A stretch of DNA of 5,565 nt from JACQCV01 sp964634555. Lineage in GTDB: Bacteria > Patescibacteriota > Minisyncoccia > Phycocordibacterales > UBA12445. Below, one piece after another: positions 1 through 5,565 of this stretch; the stretch's first letter is position 1, and every line of letters starts with the position of its first letter. The notes under the pieces are model-generated. The model did not search any database. It saw only the letters and a list, made by a program, of their open reading frames with translations, and was not told the DNA's origin. Location: positions 1 to 5,565 of the forward strand of contig CAZWJJ010000042.1 of NCBI GenBank assembly GCA_964634555.1. Direction: 5' to 3'. The position numbers and the translations under genes are program-made.

Positions 1-26
1 AATAGGAATAAAGAATTAAACAGGGA

Positions 27-251
27 CTAAAAAAAAGTAGATATACAAGTAATTAGCAATGTTTGAGAAATAAATTGCGGGGCTTGAGCAAGATACATAG
101 TCATAATCCACACAGCAACAGATGCGCCCAAAAAACCAAATATTCTATTTGTGGCACTGCGCGGATTATTTTTGTAAACCCAAATAGCAAGAACAATATT
201 AACTATCGTTACTAGTGAAAGAAAGATAAGTTGCAAATTTATCGCGCCCAT
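27..251 (-). CDS. Membrane protein resembling the N-terminal 7TM sensor region of histidine kinases; interrupted, 3' part outside window
   Basis: Start of a multi-span membrane protein. Residues 5-26 form a hydrophobic helix. Next comes a short polar loop with the NNPRSATNR pattern (28-36), a second helix (37-55) containing the conserved-looking Trp48, and the start of a third (62-74). The Asn-Pro-x-Ser-x-x-Asn-Arg loop followed by a Trp-containing helix is what I recognise from the N-terminal 7TM region found ahead of histidine kinases and some diguanylate cyclases. The frame stops at TAG (27-29) after 74 residues, directly after a run of eight T in the coding strand. Skipping one T gives an open frame to the window edge whose residues (SPCLILYSY) continue the third helix plausibly. 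This is therefore probably the beginning of a longer sensor gene broken by a real or apparent frameshift. The ATG at 251 overlaps the hydrolase end by 13 bases. No kinase or other output domain is within the window. Confidence 0.65.
   Translation of the reverse strand: MGAINLQLIFLSLVTIVNIVLAIWVYKNNPRSATNRIFGFLGASVAVWIMTMYLAQAPQFISQTLLITCISTFF
29..36 (-). other. Eight-T homopolymer at probable frameshift site
   Basis: On the coding strand this reads ACT TTT TTT TAG TCC, so the stop is formed by the last T of the run. With seven T instead of eight the frame reads on through positions 28 to 1 without a stop. Causes could be a homopolymer miscount, a genuine mutation, phase variation, transcriptional slippage, or a +1 ribosomal shift, in which the P-site Phe tRNA could re-pair perfectly one base on (UUU U to U UUU). 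The sequence alone cannot separate these. Confidence 0.6.
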
Positions 252-1141
252 TCTTTATTTAAAAAATTAATCACGACTTCGTTAAACTCAATACTTCTTT
301 CAATCGGCGGAACATGGCCTACATCATTAAAAACTTTTAACTCCGCATTCGGAATTAACGAATAACCGGCCCGCTGCTTCGACATGAGCAAAAGTGGATC
401 TTTATCAGAAACAATAACTTGTGTTGGTGCAGCAATCTTTCCCAATTCATCTTTCAGGACAAACTCATCTCTAATCTTGAGAGGTTTAAATAATCTGTTG
501 ATCATCATAAATGGATGAGAAATTTGTCCGGCAGAGCTCGGATGGGAAAAATTTACCGCTTCAAAATAGTAGTCGACAAGATCTTCCGAAAGCTCACTTT
601 TATTATACAACACATCAGCTAAAAATTTGCGCATGTTATCCCGAGTTGGGGACATTACGGTTTTAGAGAGTAAATTCGCGCCAAATCGAAACGAGATGGG
701 GCGATATCCCCAAGGTACATAATCACTAAAACCAAGCGAATTAACCAAAACGAGTTTACGCACTAATTCCGGCCTGTTTATCGCTAATTTCATTACCACC
801 CATCCGCCAACTGAGTGGCCAACCAGGTCAACCTTTTCTAATCTCTTGAATTTAATAAAATTTTCTACAACATCGACAAAGGTTTTATCTGCATCAATGG
901 TGGAAAAATCAACCCGCGTTGAAAGCCCTGCACCAGGCAGATCGATCGCAAAAATCTTAAAATTCTTAGCTAACGCTTCAATATTTTTGTACCACTCTGC
1001 CCAACCGATATTCGCGCCATGAAGCAAGATCACCGGCTGGCCCGCACCCGCCTCAACATAATGAATCGCATATTCTCCCAGTCGGCAAATACCGGAACTC
1101 AAACCTTTAATTTTCGACTTTAATTTTTCGTCGAATTTCAC
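239..1141 (-). CDS. Alpha/beta hydrolase (GTG start)
   Basis: Serine hydrolase of the alpha/beta fold, 300 residues with no signal peptide, so probably cytoplasmic. Motifs: oxyanion-hole HGANIG (41-46); DLPGAGLS (67-74), typical of the strand-4 region; nucleophile elbow GHSVGG (108-113) with Ser110; a cap domain at about 136-235; the acid Asp248 in SDKDP (245-249); and His276 in DVGH (273-276). The triad Ser110-Asp248-His276 is complete. The overall pattern resembles carbon-carbon hydrolases of the MhpC/BphD type and related esterases, but the substrate cannot be read from the sequence. The start is GTG at 1141: an in-frame TAA sits immediately before it, only 4 bases separate it from the upstream stop, and no ATG lies near. 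A TTG at codon 14 is a less likely alternative. The gene overlaps the next start by 13 bases. Its place in the operon suggests hydrolytic release or recycling of an activated intermediate, which is inference. Confidence 0.92.
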   Translation of the reverse strand: MKFDEKLKSKIKGLSSGICRLGEYAIHYVEAGAGQPVILLHGANIGWAEWYKNIEALAKNFKIFAIDLPGAGLSTRVDFSTIDADKTFVDVVENFIKFKRLEKVDLVGHSVGGWVVMKLAINRPELVRKLVLVNSLGFSDYVPWGYRPISFRFGANLLSKTVMSPTRDNMRKFLADVLYNKSELSEDLVDYYFEAVNFSHPSSAGQISHPFMMINRLFKPLKIRDEFVLKDELGKIAAPTQVIVSDKDPLLLMSKQRAGYSLIPNAELKVFNDVGHVPPIERSIEFNEVVINFLNKEWAR

Positions 1142-1145
1142 TTAT

Positions 1146-2321
1146 CTAAAGTTTAAAAATTTTCTTAAACTCATCTGCGGACTTTTTTCTTTTGGCGATC
1201 TCTTTCTTGGAGTTGTATGTTGGAATCAATTTTTCATCCAAGGACAATAAAGATCGATTACCCTCAAGCGGCTCTCCATTCAAAATTTTTCGGGCGCAAT
1301 ATGCGACCGCTGAGCCATTAAGCAAAGCCGCACCCCCAAGCTGAGGCCACGATACGATGGTCTTTCCCATTTCAAGCAATGATTCTTTCATTCTCTGAGT
1401 TACATTTTCAGCGCCGACATGCTTGGTGATCATTCTACCGATACCAAACTTATCAAGCGATTTCAACTCTTCATAAGTAACTGGCCCCATTCTTCCGTGG
1501 AAAAATTTTGTCTCCGGACGCAAATCATATCTTTCTATATCGACAACCGCATTATCACCATTATCGGCAGCCATCACCAGACCGATTTTCTTATCTCTTG
1601 CATGTTCGCGAAGTAAAAATTTAACTGCTAAATTATCAATCTCATCAATGATCAGATTCAATCCATCAAAAAAGTCTGCGATATTTTTCTCAGTCACACC
1701 CTCGGGGAAAATTTCCACCTCGGCAAATGGATTTATTTCATAGATTTGCCGCGCAGTAACAACCACCTTTAAAAGTCCGAGATTTTGAACACCGGCCCGG
1801 ACACGATTGGTATTAGAAAGCGCCAAACTATCCTGATCCGCGAGTTTAATATGCTTTCCGCCTCCCTGCAAAGCAATAGCCAGCGCCACACTATTGCCAA
1901 CGCTTAAGCCAGCAATACCGATTGAAGCGTTGTAAAATTTCTCCTGTTCATCAGCATTGATCAAATTCCTATTTCTCGCTGTTCTAACAAGCTGGAATCG
2001 ATCTTCAGCAAGCACATGAACTGCCGTTGAAAGCCATGGATAAAAAACCCAAAGTCCTTCACGCGTCAACGGATTCTTCTTCTGAATTTCTAAAACATAT
2101 TCTTTAAATTTATTCTCAAATGTCGGCTTATAAACTTCTGATGGATTCATGACTCCAAAATACTCCCGCAACTCTTCCATATAATCATCTGAAATGCGGT
2201 GAATGATTTTGTCCTTGATCAACTTTTCAAACTTTTTCAAATCCGAGGATTTTGCTGGATCAAATATAACCGGCTTATAAACTTCATTCTGACTCTTGAT
2301 TTTTTTCAATAATTTTTCCAT
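1146..2321 (-). CDS. ThiF/MoeB/E1-like adenylyltransferase, resembling the E1 half of MoeY (Rv1355c family)
   Basis: E1-like ATP-dependent adenylyltransferase that would activate a carboxylate, either on a small ubiquitin-like protein or on a small molecule. Residues 1-130 form an N-terminal extension containing FYPWLSTAVHVLAEDRFQLV (93-112), a stretch I associate with Rv1355c/MoeY-type proteins. The Rossmann nucleotide site has GLSVGNS (138-144) and LADQDSLALSNTNR (160-173). By analogy with MoeB the ATP-handling residues are Asn170, Arg173, Lys185 and Asp229 (in DEIDN, 226-230). The C-terminal region includes FFHGRMG (273-279) and SWPQLGG (324-330), also typical of the MoeY-like group. There is only one cysteine (Cys342), so the four-cysteine zinc site of MoeB/ThiF is absent. 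In Rv1355c this module is fused to an Acg-like nitroreductase; here that partner is a separate gene three positions upstream. The ATG at 2321 lies 30 bases after the ligase stop, with no clear ribosome-binding site; the frame upstream closes at that same stop. Confidence 0.9.
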   Translation of the reverse strand: MEKLLKKIKSQNEVYKPVIFDPAKSSDLKKFEKLIKDKIIHRISDDYMEELREYFGVMNPSEVYKPTFENKFKEYVLEIQKKNPLTREGLWVFYPWLSTAVHVLAEDRFQLVRTARNRNLINADEQEKFYNASIGIAGLSVGNSVALAIALQGGGKHIKLADQDSLALSNTNRVRAGVQNLGLLKVVVTARQIYEINPFAEVEIFPEGVTEKNIADFFDGLNLIIDEIDNLAVKFLLREHARDKKIGLVMAADNGDNAVVDIERYDLRPETKFFHGRMGPVTYEELKSLDKFGIGRMITKHVGAENVTQRMKESLLEMGKTIVSWPQLGGAALLNGSAVAYCARKILNGEPLEGNRSLLSLDEKLIPTYNSKKEIAKRKKSADEFKKIFKL

Positions 2322-2351
2322 TCTGTTTTTTAATAATCTGTTAATCCTAAA

Positions 2352-3803
2352 CTATTTAACCCACTTTTGTTTTCCGCCTTTTTTAAAATACTCCGAATGT
2401 TCGTACGGCCAGAAGGTCAACTTGGGCGTAACTCTCCCAGGCATCATGCCAGTCAAATATGCATACTCAGCATTATTAGCTAGCAATGAATCGACGATCA
2501 ATTTTCCGATATTTGCAACAGACGGTTCATCAACTTTTTTATCCGGCTTACATTCGATATGTATCTGCAGATTTTGATTCTCGTCTTTATCATGGACAGT
2601 CTCGATGGTAAATTTTCCTGTTAAAGTCCCGCTGATTGACTCATGTTCCAACGCTTTTTTAATATGCTCTGGATAAATTATAGCGCCATAAAGTTTAGTT
2701 GAGAAATCTGCCCTTTCATAGACATAAACAAAAGGCAATGGCAATATCTGCTTGATACCAGCCTTAGCCGCTAACTTTTTTAGATCAATACCGGCTATTT
2801 TAAATATTGCGACAATCTTTTCAAATTCTAAAACTCCGCCGTGATCGCCGATTGAATATTTAAATAAAGGCAAAATGTTCGAACCAGTGCAAAGAACGTT
2901 GCCATCTTCAATCTCAAAATCAGTAAACTGCGGATAAAATTGCGCCAATGTTGGCGTCTTAGAAATATTTGAAAACAATGCTGAAAAAATCTCTTTGTTT
3001 TTTAAGGCTTCCCGACGAATTAAGATCGATAAGGGAGTCTCCATTGCCATAGTTCCAAGATCAGCACTCCCGTAAATATTAGTCGTATCAGTATATAAAT
3101 TTTTTATCCCAACTTTTGCTGAAACATATTCTCTAAAGCGCTCGCTAAATCCTTCTGCCGCGAACAATAGCTTAATATTCATCCTCTTAATATCGATCCC
3201 TTCCGCCTCTGATTCATCCAAAAGATCCTTCACAAACGGCGGATAGCCGCAAATAATTATCTGTTCGTAATTAGCAGCGATATTTTTCAGCGCATGGAAT
3301 ATTTCCTGCTTGTTCGAACCGGGTGTGATCACAGAAACTGGATAGCCGCGATTAGAAAGCTTCTTAAACGCTTGATAAGTTAAAACTCCTCCAATCCAAA
3401 CCCCCATACCAAAACCATCAATAACCAGAGTCGAGATCTTTTTCTTCCTTGATATATTATTTAAAAACAGTTCATGCCAAATCGACGACTGCGTATCGAT
3501 AGCATCATTTCTTGGAAAATAAAAAGGCTTGCCGGTCGAGCCAGATGTCGCCGTATACACCGCGCCCTTATCTTTCAAAGTTCCACCGAAGCAAAGCTTA
3601 AAGAGCGAGTAAGTTCTCAAATAGTTTTTTTTTGAAACAGATGGCACAATCTTAAAATCAGCTGGAGATTTTACCGCCAAAACTTTAACTCTATTCTTTT
3701 TCAAAAAATCCTTGTAGGCCGGAACTGTCTTCGCCATCTGATGAAATAGCTTCAACTTATATTTATCAGCCGCCGACTTTTTATATTTTAAAAATAGTTC
3801 CAT
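2352..3803 (-). CDS. PaaK/CapK-like adenylate-forming ligase (phenylacetate-CoA ligase family)
   Basis: ANL-superfamily enzyme expected to activate a carboxylic acid with ATP as an acyl-adenylate and pass it to CoA or another acceptor. In order: an N-terminal helical segment with TVPAYKDFLKK (26-36), as in PaaK-like proteins; the phosphate-binding loop TATSGSTGKP (84-93); the adenine/Mg-binding region NIYGSADLG (242-250), where the usual Glu of the YGxxE motif is replaced by Asp248; the ribose-binding YSIGD (316-320) with Asp320; and an A8-like hinge with Arg364, Asp366, Gly373 and Pro378. A small C-terminal domain ends in lysine-rich KGGKQKWVK (475-483). The length of 483 is somewhat above PaaK (about 430-440). 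The ATG at 3803 lies 9 bases after the dehydrogenase stop, and the gene ends in TAG. No carrier-protein gene is visible nearby. The acid may be the product of a neighbouring enzyme, but this is inference. LuxE-like acyl-protein synthetase is a less likely alternative. Confidence 0.87.
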   Translation of the reverse strand: MELFLKYKKSAADKYKLKLFHQMAKTVPAYKDFLKKNRVKVLAVKSPADFKIVPSVSKKNYLRTYSLFKLCFGGTLKDKGAVYTATSGSTGKPFYFPRNDAIDTQSSIWHELFLNNISRKKKISTLVIDGFGMGVWIGGVLTYQAFKKLSNRGYPVSVITPGSNKQEIFHALKNIAANYEQIIICGYPPFVKDLLDESEAEGIDIKRMNIKLLFAAEGFSERFREYVSAKVGIKNLYTDTTNIYGSADLGTMAMETPLSILIRREALKNKEIFSALFSNISKTPTLAQFYPQFTDFEIEDGNVLCTGSNILPLFKYSIGDHGGVLEFEKIVAIFKIAGIDLKKLAAKAGIKQILPLPFVYVYERADFSTKLYGAIIYPEHIKKALEHESISGTLTGKFTIETVHDKDENQNLQIHIECKPDKKVDEPSVANIGKLIVDSLLANNAEYAYLTGMMPGRVTPKLTFWPYEHSEYFKKGGKQKWVK

Positions 3804-3812
3804 TTAAACGGA

Positions 3813-4865
3813 TCAAACGGCCTTCATAAATCTTTTTTCCGCCATATCGTTGGCAATCTCCTGCGGCGGCCTTTTATCTTTTTTAGACAGCTCTATAATC
3901 TTAGTGACATTATCTCGGATAACTAGCAGATTTTTTCGTACCCGCTCGTCTCTAAACTTCTTAAATCTAAGTCCATCAACTACAGCAATCAACCCACCGG
4001 CATTAGCGATATAATCTGGCACATAAATAATTCTCCTACCTACAATCTTTTCATCGACCTCAGATGAAGCAAGCTGATTATTGGCAGCGCCGCATATTAC
4101 TCGACACTGAATTTCAGAGATAGTTTGATTGGTAAATTCGCCACCAAGCGCGCACGGCGCATAAACATCGCATTTGGTTTTGTGAATTTCCGCTGGCGCC
4201 ACGAACTTTGCGCCGCTAAATTTATTTTTCGCCAGCCGAACCCTACCTTCATCAATATCAGCCAAAACAAGCCGACCACCAGCTCTTTTAATTAATCTCG
4301 CCAATTCAAACCCAACCTGGCCAAGCCCCTTTATCGCGACTTTTCGATTTTCCAAACTTGCCGAACCGTACAAACTCTTCAACGCTGATTTTATTCCGAT
4401 AAAAACTCCTAGCGCCGCATAAAGACTGGGATCTTCATCTCCTGAATGTCCGTTTATAAATTTGGAAATCTTAGACATATGGCCGATCTCTTCATCACCT
4501 ATACCAACATCTTTCCCGGTTGTAAAACTGCCATTAAAAGAATTAATAATTCTTGCGTATGATTCAAAAAATTCTCTATCTTTTCTACCATTATTTATAA
4601 TCACAGCCTTGCCGCCACCAAATGGCACACCGGACATGGCGCATTTATAAGTCATAGCGCGAGAGAGATTAAGGGCATCATATAGTGCGTCTTCATCCCT
4701 ATCATAGATCTTAAAACGAGTTCCTCCGGTGGCCGGACCCAAATTTGTATTATGAATAGCAACAAAACCCCGCAAACCCACGCGCTCATCACCAAAACTC
4801 ACAACTCTTTCGTGGTCTAAAAATCCCAACCTGCTAATTTCTGCCCTGTCCAGTTCTTTAATCAT
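3813..4865 (-). CDS. Leu/Phe/Val dehydrogenase family amino-acid dehydrogenase
   Basis: NAD-dependent oxidative deamination of a hydrophobic L-amino acid to its 2-oxo acid, or the reverse amination; cytoplasmic. The 350 residues are close to the roughly 360 usual for leucine dehydrogenase. The N-terminal catalytic domain has the HNTNLGPATGG block (38-48), Lys74 in MTYK, the catalytic Lys86 in GGGKAVI (83-89) and Asp119 in TGKDVG (116-121). The Rossmann domain has GLGQVG (180-185), with the acidic Asp203 after the second strand favouring NAD over NADP. It then has APCALGG (236-242), GAANNQL (259-265) and PDYIANAGG (283-291). Gly117 and Leu292 sit where, as I recall, phenylalanine dehydrogenases differ from leucine dehydrogenases, so an aromatic substrate is possible. 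The ATG at 4865 overlaps the upstream stop by 8 bases and suits translational coupling; no strong Shine-Dalgarno site is seen. The stop is TGA. The ligase gene follows after 9 bases. Family is certain, exact substrate is not. Confidence 0.93.
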   Translation of the reverse strand: MIKELDRAEISRLGFLDHERVVSFGDERVGLRGFVAIHNTNLGPATGGTRFKIYDRDEDALYDALNLSRAMTYKCAMSGVPFGGGKAVIINNGRKDREFFESYARIINSFNGSFTTGKDVGIGDEEIGHMSKISKFINGHSGDEDPSLYAALGVFIGIKSALKSLYGSASLENRKVAIKGLGQVGFELARLIKRAGGRLVLADIDEGRVRLAKNKFSGAKFVAPAEIHKTKCDVYAPCALGGEFTNQTISEIQCRVICGAANNQLASSEVDEKIVGRRIIYVPDYIANAGGLIAVVDGLRFKKFRDERVRKNLLVIRDNVTKIIELSKKDKRPPQEIANDMAEKRFMKAV

Positions 4866-5565
4866 TTTTTTCTAATACATCTTCTAAATTTAATCTTGGA
4901 GTATGACGTGCAATACCATCACTGTAACCTATACGAAAAAATACCTGCGGTCGAAACTTCATTCCTAAAATATTCTGAAGTTTTTTATAATTATCACCGA
5001 TCTGAACAACAGCTGCCAAAGGCGCAGTCTTAATATTTTCACTATCCGCCATTAAAGCGATTGATTCATAAATCTGCCCCGACCTGATCCAAGCTTCTTT
5101 ATCGTCATTAAGAGAACTGATTATAATAAAATGTGGAGTATATTGCTTAAGCAAGGCCTCATCATCCCTCCTACTTAAACGATTCAGATTAAATCGCTTC
5201 AACAAAAATGAGGCAAAAAATGATAGAGGTGTCGGCATACCGAAGCCAAACATCGGCATGCCGGTTTTTTCACCTGTGATGTTTGACCTAATATACATTG
5301 AAAGCTCTTTTCTAAAACCCCGATCATCCATAGCCTCAATTGTCGAATTACAGACCAGATCAGCGATCTTATTTTTCAGTTTTTTCTCACTCACAACATA
5401 AACCCTAAAATTTGCCGAGCTGAATGACCTAACCTGTTCAATAAATTTATCAGGCAATCTCCTATCGGAATATTTATTCCGATCTGTATGTCGAGAAATC
5501 ATCGGTGTTAGTTTTTTTATGTCAGCATCTTCGTGAGAAATTTTATTTAAAGAAACGGCAATCGC
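4858..5565 (-). CDS. Acg/Rv2032-type nitroreductase family protein, C-terminal part (5' end outside window)
   Basis: Probable FMN-dependent oxidoreductase of the nitroreductase superfamily, Acg (Rv2032)-like branch. The reading frame is open to the window edge: 21 codons lie upstream of the ATG at 5502, so that ATG is probably internal and 235 residues are visible. Counting from that methionine, the motif RHTDRNKYSDR (4-14) matches the Arg-x-Thr-x-Arg segment opening the second half of Acg-like proteins. A GMP-rich stretch follows (81-92), then a Trp-x-Arg-x-Gly-Gln helix (138-143) and a closing block with RIGYSDG (190-196) and TPR (201-203). In Acg-like proteins these belong to the C-terminal of two nitroreductase-like halves; the N-terminal half would lie beyond 5565. 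The TAA stop overlaps the next start by 8 bases. Acg proteins bind flavin but some lack classical nitroreductase activity, so substrate and activity are unknown. The family is confident; a shorter single-domain protein cannot be excluded. Confidence 0.85.
   Translation of the reverse strand, partial: AIAVSLNKISHEDADIKKLTPMISRHTDRNKYSDRRLPDKFIEQVRSFSSANFRVYVVSEKKLKNKIADLVCNSTIEAMDDRGFRKELSMYIRSNITGEKTGMPMFGFGMPTPLSFFASFLLKRFNLNRLSRRDDEALLKQYTPHFIIISSLNDDKEAWIRSGQIYESIALMADSENIKTAPLAAVVQIGDNYKKLQNILGMKFRPQVFFRIGYSDGIARHTPRLNLEDVLEKND
5464..5483. repeat. Perfect 9-bp inverted repeat with 2-bp centre
   Basis: ATCGGAATA at 5464-5472 and TATTCCGAT at 5475-5483 are exact reverse complements separated by TT. 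The element lies inside the nitroreductase coding region, over the conserved segment DRNKYSD, so codon constraint may explain it. No T-run follows it on the coding strand, so it is not a terminator. An operator or mRNA hairpin role is possible but unsupported. Confidence 0.5.

Noticed and set aside
2322..2342. Two copies of TCTGTT 15 bases apart in the gap before the E1-like gene
   Set aside because: Six-base repeats in A/T-rich DNA are expected by chance, and there is no promoter or other partner signal beside them.
3625..3633. Run of nine A on the coding strand of the ligase, forming an A AAA AAC slippery heptamer in frame
   Set aside because: The ligase frame is intact on both sides with all family motifs in one frame, and the -1 frame meets a stop after about ten codons. 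Nothing supports programmed frameshifting beyond the heptamer itself.
4097..4279. Minus-strand frame of 60 residues inside the dehydrogenase gene
   Set aside because: It is an out-of-frame overlap with the well-conserved Rossmann domain of the dehydrogenase and has no features of its own.
1419..4650. Open plus-strand frames at 1419-1616, 2296-2577 and 4462-4650
   Set aside because: They lie wholly or almost wholly antisense to genes with clear family motifs, are short, and show no recognisable protein pattern.
5232..5262. Near-direct repeat of CGGCAT(A/G)CC
   Set aside because: Both copies encode Gly-Met-Pro in the nitroreductase; coding repetition explains the similarity.
5254..5270. CGGCATGCCG palindrome followed by six T on the plus strand, resembling a terminator
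   Set aside because: It has no real loop, lies inside the nitroreductase coding region over a conserved Gly-Met-Pro segment, and there is no plus-strand gene for it to terminate.

Overview
The window is AT-rich bacterial DNA in which every supported gene lies on the minus strand, so it reads from the right edge (5565) to the left (1). Six genes are packed with gaps of 9, 30 and 4 bases and overlaps of 8 and 13 bases. No promoter, terminator, tRNA, rRNA, CRISPR array or mobile element is visible between them, so this looks like the middle of one operon cut at both ends. TAA, TGA and TAG all act as stops (TGA ends the dehydrogenase), which excludes the codes that reassign TGA. Compact packing, A/T-rich leaders without clear Shine-Dalgarno sites and the style of the sensor protein suggest an uncultivated or candidate-phylum type bacterium (Patescibacteria-like). 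That placement is an inference and is weak.

In order of transcription: (1) the C-terminal half of an Acg/Rv2032-type nitroreductase whose 5' part is outside the window; (2) an amino-acid dehydrogenase of the Leu/Phe/Val dehydrogenase family, with all core catalytic residues; (3) a 483-residue adenylate-forming ligase of the phenylacetate-CoA ligase (PaaK/CapK-like) type; (4) a ThiF/MoeB/E1-like adenylyltransferase closely resembling the E1 half of mycobacterial MoeY (Rv1355c); (5) an alpha/beta hydrolase with a complete Ser-Asp-His triad, starting at GTG; (6) the start of a multi-span membrane protein resembling the N-terminal 7TM sensor region of histidine kinases, interrupted by a stop directly after a run of eight T, with the alternative frame open to the window edge.

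The most interesting point is the combination. In Rv1355c/MoeY an E1-like domain and an Acg-like nitroreductase domain are fused; here matching parts are separate genes in one apparent operon, joined by an amino-acid dehydrogenase, a second carboxylate-activating enzyme and a hydrolase, followed by a probable membrane sensor. This would suit a pathway that makes or modifies an amino-acid-derived small molecule (2-oxo acid formation, carboxylate activation, flavin-dependent redox, hydrolytic release) together with its detection. The pathway and its product are hypotheses: the sequence shows the enzyme families and their order, not the substrates.
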